The notes beneath the pieces were generated by a model. The model was not told where the DNA came from. It saw nothing but the letters and a program-made list of their open reading frames with translations, and searched no databases. A stretch of 60,410 bases of DNA from Bondarzewia mesenterica. Taxonomy: Eukaryota; Basidiomycota; Agaricomycetes; Russulales; Bondarzewiaceae. Each line of letters begins with the position of its first letter. The stretch's first letter is position 1. The stretch lies in NCBI GenBank assembly GCA_004802705.1, contig SGPL01000008.1, forward strand, positions 3,522-63,931. Direction: 5' to 3'. Position numbers and translations under genes: made by a program. Shown here piece after piece: positions 49,801 to 60,410 of the stretch.

Positions 49801-51123
49801 TCTGTTGCGTCAGGTCACGATTGTACGATCCGGATATTCGACAATTTGACGCACACGGAAGTGGCGAGGCTGTCGCATGTCGCACCTGTGGTGACTGCCG
49901 TATGGATGGAGGACGATGTGGGTATAATCTCGCTTAGCGAGAACGGGACGGTCAGCAAGTGGACGAAAAATGTGAGTTTTTCCCATGTCTGGATTCAAAT
50001 CTGCCTTGCTTATCTCACCGTCGCAGGGAGAGCAGTGGTATTGGCAAAAAAATCGTCGATGCCGGTAACGCTGACCCTAAGCCTGAGGACATCCCTACGT
50101 CTTTGGCGTATACAAGGGATAAATTTGCTGTGGCATTTCCGAGGTCGGGCGTCAAAGTTTGGATCTGGAATAGAGGTATGCTGTTGTGTCCCTCTGTGTA
50201 GCAACCTATGAGACTGAATTCTTCGTGCACAGGGACGTGGCAGTCGCAACGCTCAATTTTGAGACAGAACGTCACTACAATTAAATGGATAGAAGATGGT
50301 GAGGCATTGTTGGGTGGCACGAAGGATGGTGTTCTGTATGTCCTGTGTTTTAACATTTTCAATGTTGAGCTCACATATATCTTCTAGGTGGTCTTGCAAA
50401 ATACCTAACGGTACACTGCGAGCCTACTCCTTCTTGAAGTTACAAGTGTACGCTAAATCCCTCTTTTCCTCGCTCCGTTCCTAACTAAAGCGCATGCACA
50501 TGTAGGAACCACATCGACCTCGACTCAACAGGTTGGCATGTCCACGTCCTTGTTTCTCAGTCGAGCGGTCGTACGCATCTCGTGTTCATTGATCAGGACA
50601 ACAAGAAGGGCGTGATCGAGCAGGTTTACGCTCTGAAAGAAGCGGAGCAGCAGGCTAAAGCAACCTATGATTTTGGCGCGTTGTTCACTAGCAAGGAAAA
50701 CTTGATCTTGTTCGGCTGTATTGATGGGAACGTGCTCGTCTGGGACAAGAAGAAGGCAGAGGTAGTGTGCGGTCTGGATCACGGTGAAGGTGTGCTTGTA
50801 ACCTGTCTCATTTGTGACTAAGGAAGCTGACAATGTCATCGCCTTTCGGTGCAGATGTGGTGACACAAGCTGTTGGAGTGCGCAATCTGATGTCCTTGTT
50901 TCTCGTCCCCTTACTAAATTGCATCATTTGCAGACCTATATCTCCAAATCACCTGATGCTGAGCACTGTCTTGTTACGGGGAGTCAAAATGGCAAGTTGA
51001 CGTGGTGGTCGCAACCTCAATTATCCGAATGTAAGTGTTATGAATACCGCTCGCGTCTGGGCTCTGTTGACGGATGCATATATAGTTGAGGAATCGCCTA
51101 GTAAACGCGTCAAGACGAGCTGA
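46829..51123 (+). CDS. Large WD-repeat protein with disordered Pro/Ser-rich middle
   Basis: ATG 46829 starts MDEAINSDDQDNMAAPTAAS. The N-terminal 150 residues form a compact, acidic domain (HLRLRPHGSTQKAHIVLRRV, KVAYFSLFAHKRIEVKPGKE) with an acidic strip SSDEEDETQVAEDDEDL. About 850 residues of low-complexity, Pro/Ser/Gln-rich text follow across several exons (47320-49600), with the motif NPFVSGGFITEFVGL. The C-terminal part forms WD-like blades: HSVHVKGDNVGIRGIVFNST, then DCTIRIFDNLTHTEVARLSH, VGIISLSENGTVSKWT, FAVAFPRSGVKVWIWN, ALLGGTKDGVLWSCKI, NLILFGCIDGNVLVWD and CLVTGSQNGKLTWW. The end is ESPSKRVKTS, TGA 51121-51123, a possible basic nuclear signal. I know this layout only from basidiomycetes and cannot name a function. 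Confidence 0.75.
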
Positions 51124-51949
51124 TCCGGATCCGGGCATTTCATACTGTAGAGCGCTGTCGCATGTTTTTATTTCTGGTCTTAACTTATCTAGTTTTCGTA
51201 GCACACCACTGCTCGGTACATAATTGTAATTTTTTTTTGTACAGGTCAGACCGTATAATAGTAGGATATTCGATCTTGGGTTAAATCTAGGGATTTCTAC
51301 CAGTTGGCCATGGCGATAGATTGGCTGTCGCGAAGGGGACAAAAAAAATTGATATTGCGGTGCGGTTGCCGGTGAAAATAAGAATTTGGTGGTGTTTGGG
51401 CTTGCGGTGGCTGAGGGCCGGACGGCCGGGCGTGCACGCGCAACAGTCAACAACGGACACCGCCCTGCTAACTACTCGAGTCGTCGTCGTTACCTTCCTC
51501 GACGTCTTCACCGTCAACGACAGCCCTTCCCTCTTCCTCATCTCCGCCCGCCTCCCTTCGCCTTTCTGAAGTTCTTCTCGTACGTGTACCCTAATCGTGA
51601 AGTCAAAACACGTCAAGTGACGACCACATCAGGTTTTGCGAATCAGAATAAGGCCAGCTGATCTAGTTAGGAAAGGCGATACGTCTCGAGAACTCCTTTC
51701 GCGTTGAACTCGTCACCAGCGTTGTCCGCCAACGAGCTTTTGCGTACTCTTCGTCACTAGTGTGAGTCGTGTGTTTCTTCGTCGTGCCATGTTGTGGCGG
51801 CGTGGGGTGGCTGAGGCGTCGCCGTGCCTCGCATGTTCACCTTATCCTCATGCCATTAATTCCACCGTCACTATTCCACTTGATGAGGTTGGCTGACACG
51901 GTCGTTGTGTGACCCAGTTGTTGCCCAATTCTCGACCCGCCGCAGAAAT
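51124..51949. other. Upstream region of CDC42
   Basis: No gene is supported here. Overlapping frames on both strands reflect biased composition (GTCGTCGTCG-type repeats). The region should hold the CDC42 promoter and 5' UTR, possibly with a 5' UTR intron. Confidence 0.4.
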
Positions 51950-52785
51950 ATGCAGACAATCAAGTGTGTCGTTGTTGGAGATGGTGCAGTAGGAAAGGTA
52001 CGCTGACCCCTGCGGTAACGTTGCCCGGGAGAAGCGCCTGAAATTTGAACTTTCTTCCTCTTCTTTGATGCATAGACTTGTCTGTTGATTTCGTACACCA
52101 CGAACAAGTTCCCGAGCGAGTATGTTCCAACTGTATGTCCCATTACGTCTTTCGTGCAGTGAGCGCGCGTTCGAAAGTTGCGTGGTGCCACAGGTGTTTG
52201 ATAACTACGCTGTCACCGTGATGATTGGTGATGACCCCTACACGCTGGGGTTGTTCGATACTGCCGGTGAGTGCTGCTAAGCCATGATAGATGCACGCCC
52301 AGATTTAACGCCTGTTTTACTTTTTAGGTCAGGAGGATTACGATCGGCTTCGCCCATTATCATACCCGCAAACAGATGTCTTCCTGGTCTGCTTCAGCGT
52401 TACCTCCCCAGCATCGTTTGAAAACGTCAAGGAGAAATGGTTCCCTGAAGTACATCACCACTGCCCCGGTGTGCCATGCCTTATCGTGGGGACACAAATA
52501 GATTTGCGGGACGATCCTCAGGTAATGGAGAAACTGCAAAGGCAGAAGCAGAGGCCCGTCACGTCTGAGCAGGGCGAGAGGCTTGCGCGGGAACTCGGTG
52601 CTGTCAAGTATGTTGAGTGCTCGGCTTTGACCCAGAAGGGATTGAAGAACGTGTTTGACGAGGCGAGTCCACCATATTTTTTCAATCTCTCGTTCCTAGT
52701 AACATGTCAACTGCTTACATAGGCCATTGTCGCTGCGCTCGAGCCTCCGGTTGTTAAGAAGAGAAATAAATGTGTCATCCTCTAA
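51950..52785 (+). CDS. CDC42: Rho-family GTPase Cdc42
   Basis: It controls cell polarity and hyphal tip growth at the plasma membrane. ATG 51950 gives [20 protein letters not shown], the P-loop being split by an intron after GK. Switch I is [13 protein letters not shown], switch [22 protein letters not shown], the G4 motif TQIDLRDDP, the Rho insert near [14 protein letters not shown] and G5 in CSALTQKG. The chain ends [13 protein letters not shown]: a basic patch and a CVIL box, where Leu at the last place predicts geranylgeranylation. TAA is at 52783-52785. Length is about 191-192 residues as in other fungi. Introns are short and the frame is clean. Confidence 0.98.
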
Positions 52786-54781
52786 TCGACCCCTACGAAC
52801 CCCTAGTCATCTAGTACATCATCCTCTTCACGACACATCTACGATTTGTCCCCTATATCCCTCACTCTTGTCTTCCCATCCTCCCTTTTCCACCTTCGTT
52901 TTTCTCTCTTCTCTGCTTTGCCTGCTCTTCCTAGCCGACCATACCTACCGATCTTTCTTTTTCTTTGTTCCGTGCCTCGCGTGGGCCCGATGTCCCGTGT
53001 CGAGTCTGAGATCAGATGGCCTGGCATCTCTTACCTAGCACTGTACGTGCGCTCGGCACCGCTTCAGTCGCCCTTGCGCTTTCATTTTTTTTTGTGTCTG
53101 TTGGCTGTCTTGTAGTTCATATCTGGCAAACTTGGTACATGGGGAGAAATCTAATACCCGTCCAGAGGGGATAAGGCATGCATATGACATCATCGAACCT
53201 CTCAGCGCTTCTAGCCTGAGCACCTATCAACGCGCAGCTTGCATCAACTTGCCCTTCGCAACCCGTGGCCTGAAGCCATCTTCGTCGATAGGGCGGCATC
53301 AGAGCATGCATGAGGTGGTCCGCTTGCAATACCTGCATAAGGCGATATTATTTTGATATTTGTAGAGGTGAGTGACTGAAATTTGACGGACCATTATGAA
53401 TATGCCAATCGCACGTCGTTCGCTATGCGGCTAGCACCACGCCTCTGATATCGACGTCGACGTCGCGTGCGGGTTCGTGTCGCGCGACAAGTCGCAAGAG
53501 TTCCAAGTCTTCAAATTTCCATCCAGCGACCCGAGAGCTGGGACGCTCGAAAATTCAAATATTCGATTTTGCAAACGACCTTCGAATTCCGAAATGAAAT
53601 GCCGCATCTCAAGTTGGTATGCTCTTCCTCCAGAGGAGTCGGCTGGCGGGAGCTTTGCATTGGGAAGTTGTAACCACTCATTCATGATGCCCCGTTCCGT
53701 GTAAGCATGATAAACATGCATCGGTGCTCCTGCAGGGCAGCCCGATGACAGCCACGTCAGCTCGGTATATGTACCAATGGTTACAATCGCAACCTCCTCC
53801 ATTTGAAAATCCGAATCAATCCGAGCAGCACGCTTTAACTGCGCCTTGAGTACTTAAAGTTCTACGATTAATTGCTCTATGTGCTCCCACTCGCGGCCAA
53901 GGGTGAGTGGTGCCGTATCCACGTACTCACAACCGCTTTGCAGACCCACAGGTGCCTTTCCAGCCAATGGACTCAACATACATAATTTCTAGTAAGATAT
54001 ACGGCTTCAGCTCAATTATTTATAGTAAATCTCGGAGATTATTTCCGTACAGTCCCTTCGGGGTTTTCGATTTCGGACGGCCTGCATGCATATATCCGAA
54101 AACCAAGCGCCAGAGGTACCTCATCCAAGTTAATGCAGTTCTATTTTTGCAGAGTGTGGTCGGACGTGTGCGCATCAAGGATGTTGGGTGCTCTACTTGA
54201 CTCATCATCAGAAATATCCAGAGCCTCCTAAATGTTGAACATGTACGCACAACAATATCTGTTGCACCCCAGCGGAGCGGAACCACCAGTTAACAGATAG
54301 GAAAGCCCATTCAGCCGCCGAGGAAGACGTAATGCATCAAGCATCAAGGTTTATTTATTTCAATTCATTTCGAGGCCGTGAATTTCCAAAGCTACGAATC
54401 GAAGCAACGTTTCGTAGGACCGATCATCGCAGAAGTCGGAAGTACTAGTATGTAGACAGTGGTGCAGCCTATCGACTTGACCAAACTTGCAATGATCCGG
54501 TACAAACAAAATAAGTCCACGCGCACCTACGTACGCGTCAAGATAAAGTCATAATACTCCAGGGAATTCGAGCAAGAAAGGCTGGTAGAAGTCTGAGTCT
54601 ATCTGAAGGATATGAGCACTTAATCGGATAGCATATCAGATTCACTCACGATAATACAACATGGGCGCGGATTCATAAAGAGGAGTGATCAGCTGGAGGG
54701 AGAGTCTATGCCTGTGGGGTGGGTTGAGTGGACGTTGGGACAGCGGACTTCGCCTATTTTCAGCAAACGTGAAACTGACCT
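52786..54781. other. Intergenic region, no supported gene
   Basis: The first 250 bp are pyrimidine-rich and form the CDC42 3' UTR. Beyond it, the frames at 53130-53840 and 53907-54286 show no recognisable protein. Nothing else is visible. Confidence 0.45.
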
Positions 54782-55025
54782 CTAGGCCGGGGTGGGCTCT
54801 GCGGCGCCTACCCAGCTGAACACATGGAAAGAGGATATCAGCAAATGAACGACGACGAGAGGATGGGTGGACTGACTGAGAAGGCTTGTGCTTGTAGTCC
54901 TGCCTCTTGACCGGGTTCTCGCCACGCTTGAGTTTGAGCTGCTTCAACTCCTTCACAGGGGCAGCGGCCACGTTCAAGGCCAGGAGGATGCAGGCAAGGA
55001 CGAGGAGAGTGAAGCGCATGTACAT
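54782..55025 (-). CDS. Small secreted peptide precursor with Kex2-type sites
   Basis: Reading leftward, ATG 55025 gives MYMRFTLLVLACILLALNVA, a strong signal peptide, then APVKELKQLKLKR, GENPVKR and QDYKHKPS. An intron of about 61 bp (donor GTCAGT, acceptor ending GTTCAG) joins HWVGAAEPTPA and a TAG at 54782-54784. The precursor is about 60 residues. Two dibasic Kex2 sites (LKR and VKR) would release a last peptide starting QDYKHKPSHWVG. A TATA box (TATATAAG, 55101-55108) lies 76 bp upstream. The splice is needed for the short end; without it the frame runs on to about 127 residues. No CAAX box is present, so it is not a lipid-modified mating pheromone. Function unknown. Confidence 0.6.
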
Positions 55026-55946
55026 CGTGTTGAGAGGAGACTGTAGACTGTTGGCTGATAAGGCACTGTCCCTTGGAACCCTGGCATGCGTGTTCTTGGC
55101 CTTATATATGATTCCTGGACGACATGAGGCGCTCTAGCCGTGGAACCCTTCTAGTGCTAAATACGACGGAGGGGTGGTGCCAGCACGCCAAGCGGGAGGC
55201 ACGATTCAGATGGAGATTAACGGACGAAAAAATTCCTATATGAGAGATGTGCTCATCCTCGGTGCGGAGCGCTAGAATACTGTAGAGCGGAGCAGTGGAG
55301 TCAGGGCATCCCCGGAAACGCGCTCTGCTGATGCGATCGCGCAGATTGAACGCGGACTGCGGTGCAAGGTCGGGAAGACGAGCATCGCTCCCGACGGGTA
55401 CCGTTTCGAAGCACCTATTGCTCGTGAAAATAACAAGATGACGACAGATAAAACGCGTTATCGGATACGCATCTAGCGCGGACTTGTCACCCCCAGCGGC
55501 AGAGCCAAGGCGGCATGCTGAGCAACGCGCAGTCGCTGGCGTTAGAGAGGTCGGCGGAAAATAGGGTGAGCGGTCAAGAAAGACAGGCAGTGGCATTCCA
55601 TACAATGCAATTATAGTGTGAACGGTCCTGTCAAGTCCTCTCCAATAAGTAATGCTATCAGTCAAAGCGAGCGAGCATTCAGTGCGATGAAGTTAATTAT
55701 CCAAAGATTTCTGCTAAGCACATTGTCAGATAACAGTCGATGGAGTTTGGACATACCTGCGGTTCGACGACGAGCACAAGATTCGAGGTCCATCCGAACT
55801 TATCAACAAGCTTTCACACGGCGGCGACACGCCACCGGAAACAAATAGATACCAATAGATATTTCCTTTTACGGTCCCTGAGTTGAGCTCAAGCATCGTG
55901 ACTGCAGCCGTGATCTATTCCACGTTCCCTGAGTCTTTGCACAACA
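55026..55946. other. Intergenic region upstream of SF3B4
   Basis: The left 100 bp hold the TATA box of the minus-strand peptide gene. A 187-codon minus-strand frame covers 55102-55665, but it has no domain and biased composition, so I do not call it. Confidence 0.4.
55101..55108 (-). promoter_or_regulatory. TATA box (TATATAAG) of the secreted peptide gene
   Basis: On the minus strand TATATAAG lies 76 bp upstream of ATG 55025, a usual fungal distance, and supports real transcription of this small gene. Confidence 0.55.
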
Positions 55947-57289
55947 ATGTCACGCCCGCAGGATGACAGAAATCAAGAGGCAACGGTATACTTGGTTAGT
56001 GTGCTCCAACATTTCAATCATCAATTTAATTGAATTTTGATACTTTATAGGGAAATTTGGATGAGCGATGTACGGACGCGCTTATCTGGGAGCTGATGTT
56101 GCAAGCAGGGCCAGTGGGTGCGTCATAGGGCGTTATATGCGAGTTATGCCAGTCTTTGATGCGCTTGAGATTTTTAGTGAACGTGCACTTGCCCAAAGAT
56201 CGTATTTCCATGGCGCATCAAGGCTATGGTTTCTGCGAGTTTTTGACCGAGGAGGATGCAGAATATGCCTGTAAGATCATGAATCAAATAAAACTATGGG
56301 GAAAGCCAATAAGGGTTAACAAGGTCCGTTGCAGGTTTTCTTCGTGTCTAGTACAGAACGTTCAATCGCTATTCGTTCTTCCTCCGGAACCCATTCTCCA
56401 TTCATCTATGCTTTTTGGATAATGTCTGACATCTTGCCCCACATGACAGGCCTCTTCCGATAAGAAACAACTCGACGTTGGCGCAAACTTGTTCATTGGA
56501 AATTTGGACGAGAATGTGGATGAACGGCTGCTATACGACACCTTCAGCGCCTTCGGTGTGATGGCAACAACCGCCAAGGTACGTTCTGTCATGTTTCAGC
56601 CCCACATCCTCCATTCAGGATTTTCCCACTGTCCAACGCTGCACATACTCACCATCGGACAAAGATCGCTCGCGACCCACAATCGGGCAAATCTAAGGGG
56701 TATGGCTTCGTCTCCTATACCGATTTCGAGTCATCCGACGCGGCGATTGAGTCCATGAATGGCCAGTTCCTCATGAACAAGGCAATCACCGTTCAGTACG
56801 CATTTAAAAAGGAAGGCAAGGGCGAACGGCATGGGACCGCCGCTGAACGTCTCCTCGCCGCCCAAGCACGCAAAAACAATGCCCTTCCCGTTGCAGCACG
56901 TCCCCCACCTGCACCCATTGCCTTCGGTGCCCGCCCGCCAATGCCAGGCTTCCAGGGACCTTACCAAGGGCAATTTGCTGGCGCACTGGCGCAGCCCCCA
57001 CCTCCTCCAGGCTTCACACCCCAACAGACCCTTGGTCCAGGTGGCATGCCCATGCAAATGGCTGGCATGCCGCAACCCGGGATGCCCGGGATGCCGGGAA
57101 TGGGGTATGCCCATGCCTATGGGCGGAATGGGCATGCCCCCACCGCCGCCTGGTGGTATGCCCGTCTACAATCCAGCGCAGGGCTACCCTCCGCCACCGC
57201 CGCCTGGTTTTGCCCCGCAAGGCATGCCTGGTATGTCTCCCCTGATGCCTCCACCACCTGGTGCTTCACAACAAGCGTACATGGGTTAG
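55947..57289 (+). CDS. SF3B4: Splicing factor 3b subunit 4 (SF3B4/Hsh49), one frame break
   Basis: U2 snRNP protein that contacts pre-mRNA upstream of the branch site. ATG 55947 gives [16 protein letters not shown], then introns join [40 protein letters not shown] and the rest of RRM1 ending KPIRVNK. RRM2 begins [20 protein letters not shown] and includes [20 protein letters not shown] and [20 protein letters not shown]. The C-terminus is the usual Pro/Gly/Met-rich tail, ending GASQQAYMG with TAG 57287-57289. At the G run 57102-57105 the frame moves by one base between [10 protein letters not shown] and [10 protein letters not shown]; with GGG instead of GGGG the repeats continue smoothly, so an error is likely. 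RNP1 and RNP2 are intact. Confidence 0.96.
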
Positions 57290-57632
57290 GGTTCGTCTTC
57301 CCATTCCTGTAGTTCTTATTCCTGTGTATGTTTTTCTTTTTCAAATACAGCTGTCGGTATTCATCTTTCGTTGAAACTCATCATCATCACAATCGGAAGG
57401 TGAGGGTTTTGTTACAGAGTATGAGTAAGGCTACTTTGCGGAAACGAATTGAGCAAGCACAAACATCGTATCAGACGCCCTCGTGGGGCTACAATCGCGG
57501 TATCACCACTAGTATGGAGGACTAGAATAACTACTGAACGAAAGTCGAACGTCCATCGCCATTGTGTATCCACGAGCCGATTCAGCGGACGAAGAAGCTC
57601 GGCGATGGCGCTATTATAAAGCCACGGCATTC

Positions 57633-58836
57633 TCAGCGGGCTGCCAGCAGTGCGCGCAGGATGCCCTCATCGAATTGGAGGAACTTGAGAAACAGAGCAC
57701 TTAAGCAGCGCTCTCCATTTCCGAACTCGGGCTGAGGGTCGCCTTGCAGTTCTGCGAGCGTTATAATGTGCGTCTGCGTCTGGATCGTATGTGTAAGACG
57801 GAAGTTCAGAAGTATCGTATTTGGGGATGTCCCATGCGCCGGGGGGAGAAAGCGGGGAGCAAGAGAAAGGAGAGGGACTGAGATAACGGTCGGGAGATCA
57901 CATACCTCAGGGGGCAAGTTCCACCACTCGTCCCTCGTCATTCGGTACCAGAGCCACACCATGGAGTAAGACACCCTTTCGTATTTCCCGAGATACTCCC
58001 ACGCGCCCACATTATTTGTGATCCATTGTACGAATAAGTGGAAGGGTCGACCGTCTGGGACCTTCGCCTGAAGAGGTCGATCCCGGTGTTTGGGAAGGGG
58101 GCCGTGTCGCGAGATCAATCTCGATTGTAGAGGAAAGATGTATCCATGCCTCCTTGAGCGCAAGTAGCTTGGGTATTGGACAAAATCGTTTGCGGTCAGG
58201 TATACTATAGGGTTTTCTATCTGAGGAAAGACGACAAGGTTGCACCATTAACACAAGAACCAAAGTTGAAAGTAAATGCCTCATTACCAAATGCTGCTGC
58301 TTCCAACGACTCAGGACGACGCCGGAAAACAATGTTCTTTGAGGTTCAGGTCCTTGGTCAAAGGGTACGTTGAGCTTCCTAGCAAGCTCTGTGCGACGGA
58401 AATGGTCAATCATGTAGCATGAATGCCTGAGAGACCCAGAAAATCGATATTGGCGACTCCCGGACCTAATCCAAGGTATCCATGGGATTGACATAGGCCT
58501 AGGCTGTCCTGGAAGAGGATATGGTCCACAATCAAGCACGTCATTTCGAATGGTATGACCGATGAAGAAAGCAACACGCCGATCCCTTGTGAAAACCAGT
58601 CGTCCAAGGGTAGTAAGTTGTTGGTTATGTAAATTTAGTATCGGACCCTGCCATTCGACAGAGTATGCCGTGGGTGCATATTCATGCTGCATCAGAATAG
58701 AACCCACACGTGTCGCCACATTTTCTATGGCTGGAGACCCGGTTACAAAGAGATGCTCAGGAATATCGATCATAAGTTCCCGNGCGAGTATCGCAAGTGC
58801 TGCGGCGCCGCTGAAATTCGACGGTGCTAGTTCCGT
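57633..58836 (-). CDS. Hypothetical protein, similar in layout to basidiomycete DUF6697-like proteins
   Basis: An exon starting after an acceptor near 58836 reads LCPTELAPSNFSGAAALAIL then ELMIDIPEHLFVTGSPAIEN, GPILNLHNQQLTTLGRLVFT and HTIRNDVLDCGPYPLPGQPRP. Later exons give KVPDGRPFHLFVQWITNNVG, AWEYLGKYERVSYSMVWLWY and TRDEWWNLPPE. The last block (FHLFV, YLGKYE, EWWNLPPE) resembles the C-terminal DUF6697-type domain of mushroom proteins; this is a tentative match. An intron of about 160 bp precedes ELQGDPQPEFGNGERCLSAL, ending RALLAAR at 57633, but the phase of that intron is unsure and a shorter end near 57702 is possible. The first exon or exons lie in the N-rich right end, so the gene is 5' incomplete. 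Confidence 0.5.
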
Positions 58837-60410
58837 GGGGCATAGCTAGACTGGCATGAGACAAAGAATCAGAGGGAAAGGTCCCTTCCATGGAGACGAG
58901 TTGGAATTGATGNGTGTTGTTCAGCTGTCGAGGCGCTAGTCTTAGATGACCGGTTGGACAAATAGGGAACANGGCGATCAGAACTTACGTTACAGGAAAG
59001 TACGGTGCAAGTGACGATGCACGTCGTTTCTTGAGGCAGCTGCATNGACATGAATCCGATAATTCAGTTTTTGAAATCAAANGAGGGAAAGGGGACTGCG
59101 GAGGAGAGTACTGNTATTACACTGAGGTATGTCTCGCTTTTAAGGTCGGTGAAATGGATGCTCGTGCTGTGTGCCACAAAACGTTGAGAAATGAATGCCG
59201 TACGCTGTCACAGAGATACGTAGACGGCCACATTGGTTGTGCATTTGCATCCGAGTGGCGAATTATCGAAAGAGGATAAAATCATCATCGCCTCCGAGAG
59301 TTTGAGCGCTCGTCTACGAGCCTCGTGCGATTCCAAACGGGGCAGTGCTTGACTGACTCGAACTGCGCACCAATTGGGTTTCGACGTCCTNACAATGAGA
59401 CTCAGCAGAATGTTCTTGCCGCGGAGAAAAGAAACTTATACTTGGGATTCGCTCGCCGTTGCACGCTGAGATTCCATTACCGACTTCGACAAATGGCTTG
59501 CAATCGAAAGGATCCGAAAATNCGNATTCTCAGATCGAGCTTTCACCGCCTCTTGTCATCAGATTAATTGGAACNTGAGTTCTACATAGAACTTGAGATA
59601 TTTGGGGGTCCACATCACGGCGATCTGACCGAGTCACCGTTGGCCAGGAGAAAACCTGAGATACTGACTCGCTTGTGATTTATNGCATTCTACCTTGTTC
59701 ATAGCACTTTTTTGAAGTTGAAGAGTCCTGCGACAAGGTGGAGGTTACGAAATGCTCGCAACTTGNACATCGCAACATGAAGTTGAAGAGCAACGAGCGA
59801 GATTGAAACCCAGTGAGAACAATTCAGCGACCGCGATGTCCGCAGGGGCCAGGACAACGGCGTTTTCAAGGTTGTGCCACGACTTCGATAGCGCCCACCA
59901 TCTTTCCTTTACAGCGAAGGCTACATAGCGTGGCGCAGTGCCTGANATAAGGGAATATCGGCTATCAGACCGCAGCTGGTCNAATCAGTGAGTTGAAAGG
60001 ACGGGAACGTTGAAACGCTCTTCCATTATTACCTAGTCTCCGCCGTACNTACCAGGCTAATAATNATGACGGGCCTGAATGGGAGNCGTTCCATGTCTGG
60101 CATCTTCAAAGGACTGAGCATATGCACAGTACCTGNCTCATCTCACGAGGACGTCCGCATGGTTCAGAGTAAGACAACTGGTNTATTGAAATCCTCGAGT
60201 GGCGGTGCTAAGGCATGCCGAATCTACANTATCCATANNTCCAACAAGGGTCACAGAAATTCGGCAACGTCCAGTNNAATGCCCAATTCCCTTCAGTGAC
60301 CTGCTTCTCCGTAGATTCATGAATTNCTCTCTTCTACAGACACACCTGGNTAAGTTCANATATTACNGNNANTNNCNNNANNNNCAGCNNGNGTNANCGA
60401 GNGTNANCAG
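58837..60410. other. N-rich right end, no supported gene
   Basis: N bases grow frequent toward 60410 and the last 60 bases are nearly unreadable. Frames of up to 82 codons exist but show no domain. The first exon of the minus-strand gene at 57633-58836 may be hidden here. Confidence 0.5.

Noticed and set aside
51321..51661. Overlapping frames before CDC42
   Set aside because: All frames are open because of a biased GTC/GAC composition; no start context or domain.
53431..53802. 123-codon minus-strand frame
   Set aside because: No recognisable domain, signal peptide or splice continuation.
55102..55665. 187-codon minus-strand frame upstream of the peptide gene
   Set aside because: No domain, odd composition, and it covers the TATA box of the peptide gene.
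57290..57530. Small plus-strand frame after SF3B4
   Set aside because: It lies in the expected 3' UTR and shows no protein features.

Overview
The window is nuclear DNA of a filamentous basidiomycete, most likely a mushroom-forming agaricomycete. The signs are dense short genes on both strands, many GT-AG introns of about 50-60 bp, protein-coding exons of 50-500 bp, fungal-type Dicer, MOT1, DUF1766/MUG113 and basidiomycete multi-pass membrane protein genes, and one U6 snRNA gene. The ends (1-1.5 kb, 3.7-4.5 kb, 58.8-60.4 kb) carry many N bases and are poorly readable. I see no CRISPR, operon, phage or bacterial structure and no intact transposon.

Layout, left to right. 0-6 kb: the 3' part of a protein with two copies of an unknown domain, an aldo/keto reductase, and a secreted Ser-rich wall-type protein with a C-terminal membrane segment. 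6-14 kb: the large MOT1/BTAF1 gene (minus), divergent from a JmjC-domain oxygenase. 14-21 kb: a TBC Rab-GAP and the succinate dehydrogenase flavoprotein. 21-26 kb: uracil-DNA glycosylase, an intact U6 snRNA gene with a decayed inverted copy beside it, and an Lcp5/neuroguidin rRNA-processing factor. 26-32 kb: a DUF1766 (GIY-YIG-like) protein, a GPI-anchored protein with two cupredoxin domains, an imperfect hairpin and a multi-pass membrane protein. 32-34.6 kb is gene-poor. 34.6-42 kb: a basic/acidic-tailed hypothetical protein, a phosducin-like protein and a divergently transcribed Dicer. 42-47 kb: a secreted polyamine/amine oxidase, a carboxymuconolactone-decarboxylase-like protein and a small membrane protein. 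47-53 kb: a large WD-repeat protein with a disordered middle, then Cdc42. 53-60 kb: a small secreted peptide precursor with Kex2 sites, splicing factor SF3B4 and an unknown protein.

The genes are mostly housekeeping and unrelated in pathway. The main linked theme is RNA: U6 and SF3B4 (splicing), Lcp5 (U3 processome) and Dicer (RNA silencing). The oddities worth checking are a MOT1 gene that has lost the whole second RecA lobe, the inverted U6 pair, the Kex2-type peptide gene, the hairpin near 30.3 kb, and repeated single-base frame breaks in otherwise conserved genes. Most of those breaks are one extra base in a short homopolymer, which points to sequence error rather than gene death. Exon borders below were read by eye from GT-AG sites and protein continuity; start and end coordinates span all introns.
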